From: Bacillus sp. (in: firmicutes)
Lineage (GTDB): Bacteria; Bacillota; Bacilli; Bacillales; Bacillaceae_J
Length of the DNA stretch: 64,000 nucleotides
Assembly: GCA_012842745.1 (NCBI GenBank)
Contig: DUSF01000035.1
Location: 496,001-560,000, forward strand
Direction: 5' to 3'
A program made the position numbers and the translations under genes. The notes below the pieces were generated by a model, which saw only the letters and a program-made list of their open reading frames with translations, was not told where the DNA came from and made no database searches. Within the stretch, counting starts at the first letter, position 1. The number at the start of each line of letters is the position of its first letter. This document shows positions 55,295 to 64,000 of the stretch, in pieces.

Positions 55295-55387
55295 TTAAAA
55301 TAAAAAACTAATTCCAGCTAGTAAAGTTGTTAATAGCAACGTGGACAACATTAAATAAACCATGATTTTCATTAATTTACGATTCAT
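55295..55387 (-). CDS. prli42: stressosome-associated miniprotein Prli42-like
   Basis: A 30-codon ORF with GGGGGT 9 nt upstream of its ATG (55387). The product starts with basic residues (MNRKLMKI) followed by one membrane helix (VYLMLSTLLLTTLLAGISFLF) that ends the protein. Size, the K-x-V-Y-L-M entry and the STLLAG-type helix match Prli42, the membrane miniprotein that anchors the stressosome in Listeria and is conserved in Firmicutes. It lies alone on the minus strand between the L,D-transpeptidase gene and yqjC. Confidence 0.75.
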   Translation of the reverse strand: MNRKLMKIMVYLMLSTLLLTTLLAGISFLF

Positions 55388-55435
55388 TTTGTAAATACCC
55401 CCTACAAATATACTCTATTTTATTGTACTATTTTA

Positions 55436-55530
55436 TTAATGTTTAGGACAAGGGGAAACAGCTTGTCGAAATAGATGAAAAATTGCGAAATTCTTAATGT
55501 TTAGCAGGAAATTAGGTAATAGATGTCGAA
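55436..55530 (+). promoter_or_regulatory. duplicated Spo0A-box-like element upstream of yqjC
   Basis: TTAATGTTTAG occurs exactly twice (55436-55446 and 55494-55504). Each copy is followed about 20 bases later by an exact Spo0A heptamer TGTCGAA (55464-55470 and 55524-55530). The pair looks like a roughly 58-60-bp imperfect tandem duplication in the leader of the epimerase/carboxylase operon. Confidence 0.5.
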
Positions 55531-55579
55531 AAGGTTAAACCATGACTTTTGAGCGTTTGTACATAAGGAGGAGAAATAA

Positions 55580-55996
55580 GTGGTAAAAAAGATAGACCAT
55601 ATTGGAATTGCGGTAAAATCAATTGAAGCATCATTACCGCTTTACACAGAAAATCTAAAATTAGAGCTTTTAGGGATTGAAGAAGTGGAATCAGAAGGAG
55701 TGAAAGTCGCATTTTTAAAAATTGGCGAATCAAAAATAGAATTGTTAGAACCGCTGCATAGTGAAAGCCCAATCGCAAAATATATTGAAAAAAGAGGAGA
55801 AGGTATTCATCATATAGCATTAGGTGTCGATGGTATCGAAGAAAGAATACAAGAAATTAAAGCAAATGGCTTGCGCATGGTCAATGAAGAGCCAAAGACA
55901 GGCGCAGGTGGCGCACAAATTGCTTTTATGCATCCAAAGTCATCTGGTGGTGTATGCTTTGAATTATGTGAAAAGCCTGAAAAGGGGGAGAAATAA
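55580..55996 (+). CDS. mce: methylmalonyl-CoA epimerase
   Basis: 138 residues, vicinal oxygen chelate fold: IDHIGIAVKSIEASLPLY at the N-terminus, KIELLEPLHSESPIAKYIEKRGEGIHHIALGV in the middle, and VCFELCEK at the end, with metal ligands His, Gln/His and Glu on the conserved strands. It converts (2S)- to (2R)-methylmalonyl-CoA, linking the carboxylase encoded next to it with the mutase at 44.9-49.2 kb. It starts at GTG 55580 after AAGGAGG and equals yqjC. Confidence 0.93.
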   Translation: MVKKIDHIGIAVKSIEASLPLYTENLKLELLGIEEVESEGVKVAFLKIGESKIELLEPLHSESPIAKYIEKRGEGIHHIALGVDGIEERIQEIKANGLRMVNEEPKTGAGGAQIAFMHPKSSGGVCFELCEKPEKGEK

Positions 55997-57546
55997 TGGA
56001 TATTTTTGAGAAAATTAGTGAGTTGTATGATCGTCGTCGTGAAGTAGAACTTGGGGGCGGTGATGCACGTATTGAGAAACAGCATGAGAAAGGGAAATTA
56101 ACAGCTAGGGAAAGAATTGATCTATTGCTCGACAAAGGAACATTTGTTGAAACCGATCCATTTATTGATCATCGTTGTGTTGACTTTGGCATGGCGAATC
56201 AACAAGGACCTGGCGAAGGCGTTGTCACTGGTTATGGGAAAGTGAATGGTCGTATTGTTTTTGTATTCTCACAAGATTTTACCGTTTTTGGCGGGGCATT
56301 AGGTGAAATGCATGCTTTGAAAATTTCTAAAATTATGGACCTTGCTGCGAAAAATGGTGCTCCAGTTATCGGTCTAAACGACTCAGGGGGAGCAAGAATT
56401 CAAGAAGGTGTTCTTTCACTTGATGGCTATGGACAAATTTTTTATCGGAATTCGATTTATTCGGGGGTTGTACCGCAAATTTCGGTTATTATGGGACCTT
56501 GTGCAGGTGGTGCTGTATATTCTCCAGCAATTACAGACTTTGTATTCATGGTTAATAAAACAAGTCAAATGTTCATCACGGGACCAAAGGTTATTGAAAC
56601 AGTAACAGGGGAAAAAATTTCATCAGAAGATCTTGGTGGTTCAAAGGTACATAATACAATTAGTGGTAATGCTCATTTCCATGCGGAAAACGAAGAGCAA
56701 GTGTTAAATGATGTTCGTCGTTTACTTGGTTATTTGCCACAAAATTATGAGGAAAAAGCACCAATGGTTGATTACTTAGAAGAAGATGATCATTATCGTC
56801 CAGACTTAACAGAAGTGATTCCGTTTGACGCCATTCGCCCTTATGATGTTCGAGTTGTCATTGACCAAGTTGTCGATAAAGACTCATTCATGGAAATTCA
56901 TGCGGGATTTGCGAAAAATATTGTTGTAGGTTTTGCCCGTATTAATGGTGAATCTGTTGGATTAGTATGTAATCAGCCGAAGGTGATGGCAGGTGGATTA
57001 GATATTGATTCATCTGATAAAACAGCACGGTTTATTCGTTTATGTGATTCTTTCAATATACCAATTATCACGTTTGAGGATGTTACAGGCTTCTTCCCAG
57101 GAATTAAACAAGAACATGGCGGTATTATTCGTCATGGGGCAAAAATTCTTTATGCCTATTCAGAAGCTACTGTTCCGAAAATTACAGTAATCACTCGTAA
57201 AGCTTATGGTGGCGCTTATGTGGCATTGAATAGTAAGTCAATCGGCGCAGATATTGTGTACGCATGGCCGAATGCGGAAATCGCTGTAATGGGTCCACAA
57301 GGGGCAGCAAATATTATTTTTGCAAGGGAAATAAATGAAAGTGAAAATCCTGATGCTAAACGTCAGGAAAAAATTGATGAATACCGCGATAAATTTGCAA
57401 ACCCATATGTTGCTGCTTCACGCGGAATGGTCGATGATGTTATCGATCCGCGTGAAACAAGGATTAAGCTTATTCAAGCGCTTGAAATGCTTCGCAACAA
57501 AAAAGAGGAAAGACCTCGCAAGAAGCATGGAAATATTCCATTGTAA
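55996..57546 (+). CDS. yqjD: propionyl-CoA/acyl-CoA carboxylase carboxyltransferase (beta) subunit
   Basis: 516 residues, crotonase-fold carboxyltransferase of the PccB type: GKLTARERIDLLLD near 30, GLNDSGGARIQEGV (acyl-CoA side), PCAGGAVYSPAITDF, then the C-terminal half with GFFPGIKQEHGGIIRHGAK and KAYGGAYVAL (carboxybiotin side). It transfers CO2 from biotin to propionyl-CoA. The start overlaps the epimerase stop by one base. No matching biotin-carboxylase subunit is adjacent, so AccC/AccB may serve. Confidence 0.93.
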   Translation: MDIFEKISELYDRRREVELGGGDARIEKQHEKGKLTARERIDLLLDKGTFVETDPFIDHRCVDFGMANQQGPGEGVVTGYGKVNGRIVFVFSQDFTVFGGALGEMHALKISKIMDLAAKNGAPVIGLNDSGGARIQEGVLSLDGYGQIFYRNSIYSGVVPQISVIMGPCAGGAVYSPAITDFVFMVNKTSQMFITGPKVIETVTGEKISSEDLGGSKVHNTISGNAHFHAENEEQVLNDVRRLLGYLPQNYEEKAPMVDYLEEDDHYRPDLTEVIPFDAIRPYDVRVVIDQVVDKDSFMEIHAGFAKNIVVGFARINGESVGLVCNQPKVMAGGLDIDSSDKTARFIRLCDSFNIPIITFEDVTGFFPGIKQEHGGIIRHGAKILYAYSEATVPKITVITRKAYGGAYVALNSKSIGADIVYAWPNAEIAVMGPQGAANIIFAREINESENPDAKRQEKIDEYRDKFANPYVAASRGMVDDVIDPRETRIKLIQALEMLRNKKEERPRKKHGNIPL

Positions 57547-57556
57547 ACTCATATTG

Positions 57557-57590
57557 AAAACGAGCTAGGCAGAAGCTTAGCTCGTTTTTT
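57557..57590. terminator. bidirectional terminator between yqjD and pabB
   Basis: AAAACGAGCTA and TAGCTCGTTTT stem around a 10-base loop, with a T run on the + side and an A run on the other. Confidence 0.85.
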
Positions 57591-57597
57591 ATTTCCA

Positions 57598-59355
57598 CTA
57601 AATAATCTGAACTTCAAGCCATTTTCGCACACTATTGATAAACCAAATTTTCGTGCATACTTTCAAGTCAGCTATCGTTATTGTTTTTTCATGAATTTGT
57701 CCATTTTTTATTAAGGTGTCGCGAAATGTACCCGCCAATAAACCGCTGCTTACTGGTGGTGTCCACATTACGCCATCGATTTCCAAAACGACATTCCCAT
57801 TCGTAAACTCTGTCAGCTCTTTATTTTCATTCCACAGAAGTACATCGTAAACTTCAGGATGTTGTTTTTGAAACCTAGTATAAACATCTCGATTTGTTGT
57901 TTTATGATAAAGGAATGGATTTTCTTTTGATATTGGTTGGTCAGCAAGTGCGACCTTTAAAGGTGTTTTTGACTGTGTAATTGGAACACCCTCCATTTCT
58001 ATTTCTCCATTTCTTGTTAGAAGAAGCCGAATCTTTAGCTTGCCATTGTTATTTTGATTGGCGAACTCAAGTAAGCTGTTTTTGATATCCTTTAATTTAT
58101 ATTGGAAACTGAAATAATCTGCCGAGTTTTGCAGGCGATTAAGATGTTCTTCTAATAAAAAATATTCACCTTCGCTTAGCAGCAAGCTTTCTAGTAATTG
58201 AAATGGAGGTTGCTCTTTATCAAGGAAACTCGCTTTTGCAAGAATTTCGTTATATTCACCTTCCACCGTTGAATCCCAAGTAATCCCACCGCCAACACCA
58301 TAAGTTGCTTCTCCTGAATATTGGTCGATGATTACTGTTCTTATCGGGACATTAAAGATTGCTTCCTTTGTTGGTGTTATAAAACCAATCGCACCACAAT
58401 ATACTTCGCGTGGCGCTGTTTCTAACTCGGTAATAATGTCCATTGTACGGATTTTTGGAGCACCTGTAATCGATCCGCAAGGAAAAAGTGCTTTTAAAAT
58501 AACAATAAGCTCTTTATTAGGTGCAACTTTGGCAGTAATTGTTGATGTCATTTGATGCACGGTAGGATACCGTTCGATTTCAAACAGCTTCGCAACATTT
58601 ACTGTACCTGTTTCAGCTATCATACCTAAGTCATTGCGAAGTAAATCAACAATCATTACATTTTCAGCACGGTTTTTTTCTGAATGATAAAGAGAATTTG
58701 CGATTTCTTCGTCTTCTATGCATGAATATCCTCGTTTCGCTGTTCCTTTCATCGGTTTTGTCGTGATGTTACCATCTTTTAAATGAAAAAATAGTTCAGG
58801 TGAGGTAGATAAAATACTATGCTCTCCTGTATTAATATAAGCACAATAATTGGCAGTTTGTGCTTTTTTTAGTTTTTCAAAAAAAGCAAGATCATCACCT
58901 TGAAATTCGGAATGAAGGCGAATCGTATAATTCACCTGATATGTATCGCCGCTTTCAATATATTGTTTAATAGTCGAAATTGCCGATTCGTATTCCTCCA
59001 TATTCACAGAAGACTGCCATTTCTCAACATGATATGTACCTGTGCTAGTTAGCGAATGATATTCTGGCTCTGAAAATAGTCCAAACCATAATAATGGCAT
59101 TGTATTCCTTTGCTTAGTACGAACAGCCTTATTAAATGCCGCGGCACTCTCATATGACAGAAAACCAGCGGCATAATAGCCATTCTGTACAGCATCTTGA
59201 ATGATTTGTAAGCAAGGCAATACCTCTTCGACAGTGTTAGCAACAATAATTTTATCTGGGTTGCTAAATGTAAGTGGCTGAAGTTCTCCTGCTGCGCTTT
59301 TAAATTCAAATGATAAGATAGGTTTCTTCGTTTCTGTATTTTTTGTTTGCATCAT
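57598..59355 (-). CDS. pabB: aminodeoxychorismate synthase component I fused to aminodeoxychorismate lyase
   Basis: 585 residues. Residues about 1-370 are the PabB chorismate-binding domain (PMKGTAKRG, NRAENVMIVDLLRNDLG, GSITGAPKIRTMDII). Residues about 375-585 are a class IV PLP-enzyme domain related to PabC (LLLSEGEYFLLEEHLNRL, ELTEFTNGNVVLE, PPVSSGLLAGTFRD). Together they would turn chorismate, with ammonia from a PabA glutaminase encoded elsewhere, into p-aminobenzoate for folate. It is a single minus-strand gene with AAAGGA upstream. In B. subtilis these two functions are on separate genes. Confidence 0.92.
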   Translation of the reverse strand: MMQTKNTETKKPILSFEFKSAAGELQPLTFSNPDKIIVANTVEEVLPCLQIIQDAVQNGYYAAGFLSYESAAAFNKAVRTKQRNTMPLLWFGLFSEPEYHSLTSTGTYHVEKWQSSVNMEEYESAISTIKQYIESGDTYQVNYTIRLHSEFQGDDLAFFEKLKKAQTANYCAYINTGEHSILSTSPELFFHLKDGNITTKPMKGTAKRGYSCIEDEEIANSLYHSEKNRAENVMIVDLLRNDLGMIAETGTVNVAKLFEIERYPTVHQMTSTITAKVAPNKELIVILKALFPCGSITGAPKIRTMDIITELETAPREVYCGAIGFITPTKEAIFNVPIRTVIIDQYSGEATYGVGGGITWDSTVEGEYNEILAKASFLDKEQPPFQLLESLLLSEGEYFLLEEHLNRLQNSADYFSFQYKLKDIKNSLLEFANQNNNGKLKIRLLLTRNGEIEMEGVPITQSKTPLKVALADQPISKENPFLYHKTTNRDVYTRFQKQHPEVYDVLLWNENKELTEFTNGNVVLEIDGVMWTPPVSSGLLAGTFRDTLIKNGQIHEKTITIADLKVCTKIWFINSVRKWLEVQII

Positions 59356-59488
59356 TACGTTCCTTTGAAATAGTTATTAAATTTAGAATGTATATTATGT
59401 ATTGTAGACAAGAAAATCTAGCTTGAACATACTGTATTTAGAAAAATGGAACAAAAGCAGTACCTAAGTCATATACATCGTTTTTAAT

Positions 59489-59517
59489 TTGGTAATCCCA
59501 CCTATAAGTTATATAAT
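59489..59517 (+). promoter_or_regulatory. sigma-A promoter of yqjE
   Basis: TTGGTA (59489-59494), exactly 17 bases, TATAAT (59512-59517), 36 bp before the start codon of the yqjE-dinB-rnz-namA group. Confidence 0.7.
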
Positions 59518-59553
59518 AAAAAGGGAAATGTTAACAACAGGAGGAATCCCATT

Positions 59554-60675
59554 ATGATAAATAAAGACCGATTAGTGCAAGAATTTATGGAGCTTGTTCA
59601 AGTAGATTCGGAAACAAAAAATGAAGCTGAGATTGCAAAAGTTTTAATACAAAAATTTGAACAGTTAGGTTTGCAAGTTGTTCAGGATGACACAACAGCC
59701 CAAACTGGGCATGGTGCGGGAAACTTAGTTTGTACTTTAAATGGCACAAAGGAAAATGTTGATGCAATTTACTTTACCTCCCATATGGATACGGTTGTGC
59801 CTGGGAGGGGCGTAAAACCGTCAATAAAAGATGATTATATTGTAACGGATGGAACAACGATTTTAGGTGCGGATGATAAAACGGGTTTGGCAGCGATGCT
59901 TGAAGCAATTAAGGTGTTAAAAGAACAAAATATCGAACATGGCACGATTGAATTTGTCATTACAGTTGGTGAAGAATCTGGTCTTGTCGGTGCAAAAGCG
60001 TTAGATTCATCATTAATGACTGCCAAATTCGGCTATGCCTTAGATAGCGATGGAGAAGTAGGCAACATCGTTGTTGCAGCACCAACGCAGGCAAAAATCA
60101 AGGCAATCATTAAAGGAAAAACGGCCCATGCTGGAGTGGCCCCTGAAAAAGGTGTTTCAGCGATTACTATTGCCGCTAAGTCAATCGCAAAAATGCCGTT
60201 AGGAAGAATTGATAAGGAAACAACCGCTAACATTGGCCGTTTTGAAGGTGGTAGCCAAACGAATATTGTATGCGATTATGTAGAAATATTAGCTGAGGCA
60301 CGTTCATTGGTTGATGAAAAAATGCATGCCCAAGTAGCGAAGATGAAAGAGGCATTTGAAACAACGGCGAAAGATATGGGCGGGGAAGCTAATGTTGAAG
60401 TCGAGATTATGTACCCTGGCTTTAAATATAGTGATGGCGATCATGTTGTGGAGTTAGCCAAAAAAGCAATCACTACTATTGGCCGTACTCCAAAGCTTGA
60501 GCAATCAGGGGGTGGCAGTGATGCCAATATTTTTGTCGGACATGGTATTCCAACGGTAAATCTTGCAGTTGGCTATGAAGATATTCATACGACAAAAGAA
60601 AAAATGCCGATCAAAGAATTAGTAAAAACAGCGGAGCTTGTCGTTGCTATTATTAAGGAAGCAGCAAATCAATAG
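59554..60675 (+). CDS. yqjE: M20 family peptidase, YqjE (PepT-like)
   Basis: 373 residues, tripeptidase T-like metallopeptidase. Metal-ligand motifs are SHMDTVVPG, GADDKTG and EESGLVGAK; the dimerisation domain carries AHAGVAPEKG. Members remove N-terminal residues from short peptides; the substrate of YqjE is not established. AGGAGG precedes ATG. It is first of four closely spaced genes. Confidence 0.9.
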   Translation: MINKDRLVQEFMELVQVDSETKNEAEIAKVLIQKFEQLGLQVVQDDTTAQTGHGAGNLVCTLNGTKENVDAIYFTSHMDTVVPGRGVKPSIKDDYIVTDGTTILGADDKTGLAAMLEAIKVLKEQNIEHGTIEFVITVGEESGLVGAKALDSSLMTAKFGYALDSDGEVGNIVVAAPTQAKIKAIIKGKTAHAGVAPEKGVSAITIAAKSIAKMPLGRIDKETTANIGRFEGGSQTNIVCDYVEILAEARSLVDEKMHAQVAKMKEAFETTAKDMGGEANVEVEIMYPGFKYSDGDHVVELAKKAITTIGRTPKLEQSGGGSDANIFVGHGIPTVNLAVGYEDIHTTKEKMPIKELVKTAELVVAIIKEAANQ

Positions 60676-60698
60676 CGATTATTTGGAAGTGAGACATC

Positions 60699-61964
60699 AT
60701 GCATCATCTTTATCCTAAAAAAGGCCGAGTAATTCTTCACGTTGATATGAATTGCTTTTATGCAGCTGTTGAAATGTCATACAACCCAGCGCTTAAAGGA
60801 AAACCATTGGCGATTGCCGGGAATCCAGAGGAGCGGCGGGGAATTATCGTCACTTGTAGCTATGAAGCAAGGGCAAAAGGTGTGAAAACAACGATGCCGC
60901 TTTGGGAAGCGAAAAGATTATGCCCAGAGTTGATTGTCAGACGACCTGATTTTGAAAAATACCGCAAAGCTTCATTAGAGATGTTTCACATCCTAGCGAA
61001 ATACAGTTCAGTAATCCAACCTGTTTCGATTGATGAAGGGTACGTAGACATAACGGAGAGCTACAAATTAGGTTCACCAATACAAATCGCTCATAAAATG
61101 CAGGCACAAATTTTAACTGAATTGGATTTGCCGTGTAGCATCGGGATTGCCCCGAATAAATTTCTCGCCAAAACAGCTTCAAATATGAAAAAGCCAATGG
61201 GAATCACGATTCTAAGGAAACGGGATGTTCCTGTTAAACTTTGGCCATTACATGTAGAAGTGATGCATGGCATCGGCAAACGGACAGCGGAGAAATTAAA
61301 TAAAATTGGAATTACGACGATTGGGGAGCTTGCCAAAGCAAATGACTATCAGTTAAAACAGCTCTTAGGGATTAATGGACTACGGTTAAAAGAACGGGCG
61401 AATGGTGAAGACAATCGTCCTGTTGACCCCGATGCTGTGTCTGATTTTAAAAGCATTGGTAACTCAACGACTTTACCCGAAGATACGACGGATGAAGGGG
61501 AGATAAAGGCTGTTTTTGCACGTTTAGCTGCTTCTGTAGAAAGAAGGATGCAGCGAAAGCAGATGGTTTCTTGGAATATCCAAATTACGCTTCGCTATTA
61601 TAACCGCGACACTGTTACAAGAAGCCGAAAGCTGAAAAATGCGATATTTACAAAAGAAGATATTTTTCAAGCGGCGTGGTATTTATATAAACAGCATTGG
61701 ACTAGGGAGCCGCTTCGTTTATTAGGAATTACGGCTCAAGACCTTGAAGAAAAACATGATTCTACAAAGCAGCTCAATTTATTTACATTCGAAGAAGAAG
61801 CAAAGGATGAGCCTTTAGTGGAAACAATGGAAAAGTTAAAAAGCAAGTATGGCGACAACATTATCGTTAAAGGTATTGAAAAGAAGGTCCTTGATAACAG
61901 TGTGCCGACAACAAGCTTCCAAAAAGATTTTTTAGAAGATTTTAAGCTGGGAGAGGAGGAATAA
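60699..61964 (+). CDS. dinB: DNA polymerase IV (Y family)
   Basis: 421 residues. Catalytic acidic residues are Asp16 in HVDMNCFYAAVE and Asp112-Glu113 in SIDEGYVDIT; the helix-hairpin-helix MHGIGKRTAEKLNKIGI lies near 190, then the little-finger domain (about 250-350). A beta-clamp-binding motif QLNLF is at 358-362. It performs translesion synthesis. It equals yqjH in B. subtilis. No LexA box was found in the 23-base gap upstream. Confidence 0.95.
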   Translation: MHHLYPKKGRVILHVDMNCFYAAVEMSYNPALKGKPLAIAGNPEERRGIIVTCSYEARAKGVKTTMPLWEAKRLCPELIVRRPDFEKYRKASLEMFHILAKYSSVIQPVSIDEGYVDITESYKLGSPIQIAHKMQAQILTELDLPCSIGIAPNKFLAKTASNMKKPMGITILRKRDVPVKLWPLHVEVMHGIGKRTAEKLNKIGITTIGELAKANDYQLKQLLGINGLRLKERANGEDNRPVDPDAVSDFKSIGNSTTLPEDTTDEGEIKAVFARLAASVERRMQRKQMVSWNIQITLRYYNRDTVTRSRKLKNAIFTKEDIFQAAWYLYKQHWTREPLRLLGITAQDLEEKHDSTKQLNLFTFEEEAKDEPLVETMEKLKSKYGDNIIVKGIEKKVLDNSVPTTSFQKDFLEDFKLGEEE

Positions 61965-61967
61965 CGC

Positions 61968-62897
61968 GTGGAGCTAATATTTTTAGGTACAGGTGCAGGT
62001 GTTCCTGCGAAAGAACGGAATGTATCGGCGATAGCGCTTGACCTACCGCAAGAAAGAGGAACAACTTGGTTGTTTGATTGCGGTGAGGCAACCCAGCATC
62101 AAATTTTACATACAGCAATTAAGCCCCGCAAAATTGAAAAAATATTTATTACCCATCTACACGGAGACCATATATTTGGATTGCCTGGACTTCTTGGCAG
62201 TCGCTCTTTTCAGGATGGCACTTCCCAACTTACGATTTATGGCCCGAAAGGAATTAAGGAATATGTAGAAGTGTCGCTAAAAGTAAGTTCAACACATTTG
62301 AAGTATCCTTTAGAAATAGTGGAAATTGAAGAGGGTATCATTTTCGAAGACAATCAGTTTATCGTTGAAGCGGGAAAGTTGGAGCATGGCATACAAAGCT
62401 TTGGATATCGCATCATAGAGAAAGATTCAAGAGGTGCGCTTCAAGTGGATAAGTTGAAAGAATTAGGGATTTCTCCTGGTCCGATTTATCAAAGGATTAA
62501 AGCAGGGGAACAAATTACATTAAATGATGGAACAAAAATCAATGGCGCTGATTTCGTTGGTCAAGACAAGCCTGGAAGAAAGCTTGCCATTTTAGGAGAC
62601 ACACGCTATACCAAAAAGGCTGTGGCATTGGCATCTGATGTCGACTTACTTGTCCATGAGGCAACCTTCGGGAAAGAAGATGGTACAATAGCCCATGATT
62701 ATTTCCATTCAACGAACATTCAAGCGGCCCAAGTTGCCAAAGAAGCGAATGTGAAGATGCTTATTTTGACCCATATTAGTTCACGCTATCAAGGTAATGA
62801 CAGTAATGAATTATTAGATGATGCTAGAGAAGTGTTTCAGAATGTATGTATAGCCTCTGATTTATGTAAGTATAAAGTCGAAAGGGGAAATGAGTAA
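61968..62897 (+). CDS. rnz: ribonuclease Z
   Basis: 309 residues, metallo-beta-lactamase fold with the zinc motif HLHGDH (His63, His65, Asp67, His68 of THLHGDH), [14 protein letters not shown] at the N-terminus, the exosite region (about 150-190), LGDTRYTK and LTHISSRY. It cuts tRNA precursors lacking encoded CCA immediately 3' of the discriminator base. It starts at GTG 61968, 3 bp after dinB, and overlaps namA by one base. Confidence 0.96.
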   Translation: MELIFLGTGAGVPAKERNVSAIALDLPQERGTTWLFDCGEATQHQILHTAIKPRKIEKIFITHLHGDHIFGLPGLLGSRSFQDGTSQLTIYGPKGIKEYVEVSLKVSSTHLKYPLEIVEIEEGIIFEDNQFIVEAGKLEHGIQSFGYRIIEKDSRGALQVDKLKELGISPGPIYQRIKAGEQITLNDGTKINGADFVGQDKPGRKLAILGDTRYTKKAVALASDVDLLVHEATFGKEDGTIAHDYFHSTNIQAAQVAKEANVKMLILTHISSRYQGNDSNELLDDAREVFQNVCIASDLCKYKVERGNE

Positions 62898-63919
62898 TGA
62901 CAACTGCACTTTTTTCACCATTTACAATTAAAAATACAATTTTTAAAAATCGCATCGTCATGTCACCGATGTGTATGTATTCATCCGACGAGGAGGATGG
63001 AAAAGTACAAAACTTTCATATCACTCATTATATAAGCCGGGCAGTTGGGCAGGTGGGGCTGATTATTGTTGAAGCAACGGCGGTAACACCACAAGGCCGA
63101 ATTTCAAAACATGATTTAGGAATATGGGATGATGATCATATTGAAGGCTTAAAAACTATCGTGGACCGCTGCCACGAACATGGAGCCAAAGTTGGTATTC
63201 AACTGCAGCATGCGGGAAGAAAAGCAACCGTTGATGGTGAAATCCTCGCTCCATCAGCCATTCCATTTAGTGGAAATATGAAAACACCAAAAGAGATGAC
63301 GAGTGCTGAAATTAAAGAAACAATTGCCGATTTCCAAATGGGGGCACGCCGGGCAAAAGAAGCGGGATTTGACGTGATTGAAATTCATGGAGCCCATGGC
63401 TATTTAATTCATGAATTTCTTTCACCATTAACAAATCAGAGAAATGATGAATATGGTGGTACCGCTGAAAAACGCTACCGTTTTTTAAAAGAAGTAATTG
63501 ACGCTGTAAAAAAAGAATGGGATGGGCCTCTCTTTGTTCGAATATCCGCTTCAGATTACCACCCAGAAGGCTTAACAGTTGAAAACTATTTAGACTATGC
63601 AAAGGAAATGAAAACTCAAGGGGTCGATTTAATTGACTGTAGCTCGGGAGGTTTAATCCCAAATGCAAAGATTGATATTTATCCTGGATATCAAGTGCAA
63701 TTTTCAGAAAAAATTAAAAGCTATGCAGACATTTATACTGGTGCAGTTGGTTTAATTACGTCGAGTCTCCAAGCAGAAGAAATTGTGAAAAACAGTCGAG
63801 CGGATTTAGTCCTTTTAGGCAGGGAGCTATTGAGAAATCCTTATTGGGCATATGAAGCTGCAAAACAATTAAACGCCTCCATAGAAACACCAAAACAGTA
63901 TGAGCGCGGCTGGATTTAG
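62897..63919 (+). CDS. namA: NADPH dehydrogenase, old yellow enzyme family
   Basis: 340 residues, FMN-dependent ene-reductase. Residues known from B. subtilis YqjM are in register: Cys26 and Tyr28 in SPMCMYS, His164 and His167 in [17 protein letters not shown] and [12 protein letters not shown] are also conserved. It reduces activated C=C bonds of enals, enones and nitro compounds and is linked to oxidative or xenobiotic stress. No terminator was seen in the 81 bases that follow before the window ends. Confidence 0.95.
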   Translation: MTTALFSPFTIKNTIFKNRIVMSPMCMYSSDEEDGKVQNFHITHYISRAVGQVGLIIVEATAVTPQGRISKHDLGIWDDDHIEGLKTIVDRCHEHGAKVGIQLQHAGRKATVDGEILAPSAIPFSGNMKTPKEMTSAEIKETIADFQMGARRAKEAGFDVIEIHGAHGYLIHEFLSPLTNQRNDEYGGTAEKRYRFLKEVIDAVKKEWDGPLFVRISASDYHPEGLTVENYLDYAKEMKTQGVDLIDCSSGGLIPNAKIDIYPGYQVQFSEKIKSYADIYTGAVGLITSSLQAEEIVKNSRADLVLLGRELLRNPYWAYEAAKQLNASIETPKQYERGWI

Positions 63920-64000
63920 TAATGTTCGGTCAATCTGTTATATTACAAATAACAATGCTGTTATATAACTTAAAATAACGTTTAAACATTGCTGTATAGA

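Noticed and set aside
63920-64000. Terminator or new gene after namA
   Set aside because: Only short direct repeats of TGTTATAT are visible; no stem with a T run and no ORF before the window ends.

Overview
The window is a chromosomal segment of a low-G+C, endospore-forming Bacillaceae bacterium. It carries the complete eight-gene spoIIIA operon, spoIVB and spo0A. Gene order from about 4 kb to the right end follows the yqhO-to-yqjM region of the Bacillus subtilis map. It is not B. subtilis itself: it has an OLE RNA/oapA pair between ispA and dxs, a methylmalonyl-CoA mutase operon, and a bkd operon without bkdR, ptb and buk. OLE RNA is known mainly from extremophilic or anaerobic Firmicutes such as alkaliphilic bacilli. 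No rRNA, tRNA, CRISPR array, prophage or intact insertion sequence was seen.

Layout. 0-4 kb: accessory genes, namely the 3' end of a FabH-like gene, a membrane-protein reading frame broken by an in-frame amber codon, and a small cluster of MFS transporter and divergent LysR regulator flanked by two 4-oxalocrotonate tautomerase-like genes. 4-9.3 kb: yqhO, yqhP, yqhQ, yqhR, aroQ, papA (yqhT), efp. 9.4-15 kb: yqhV and spoIIIAA-AH, which encode the forespore-mother cell feeding-tube apparatus. 15-25.5 kb: accB-accC-yqhY, then nusB-folD-xseA-xseB-ispA, OLE RNA, oapA, dxs and tlyA. 25.5-32 kb: argR/ahrC, recN, spoIVB, spo0A, an aspartokinase and yqzF. 32-38.4 kb: bcd-lpdV-bkdAA-bkdAB-bkdB for branched-chain keto-acid oxidation. 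38.4-44.6 kb: an accessory island with a probable group II intron fossil, a DUF5658-like gene, a lipoprotein, a YIP1-TPR protein, an ECF sigma/anti-sigma pair and ybjQ. 44.8-50.4 kb: mutA-mutB-meaB. 50.6-57.5 kb: brxB, an arginine/polar amino-acid ABC transporter, yqjA, an L,D-transpeptidase, an unannotated 30-codon Prli42-like gene, methylmalonyl-CoA epimerase and a propionyl-CoA carboxylase beta subunit. 57.6-64 kb: a pabB-pabC fusion, yqjE, dinB (yqjH), rnz and namA (yqjM).

How the genes fit together. The bkd operon, yqjC-yqjD and mutAB-meaB together give a route from valine/isoleucine through propionyl-CoA and methylmalonyl-CoA to succinyl-CoA. No propionyl-CoA carboxylase alpha subunit is present here, so the accB/accC products are candidate partners. 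The mutAB promoter overlaps a good CodY-box match, the bkd leader has a cre (CcpA) site, and the yqjC leader has two exact Spo0A-box heptamers. This suggests the route is tied to nutrient status and sporulation. The most interesting element is OLE RNA plus OapA, an established but functionally unresolved membrane ribonucleoprotein system, recognised here from location, terminal helix and partner protein.
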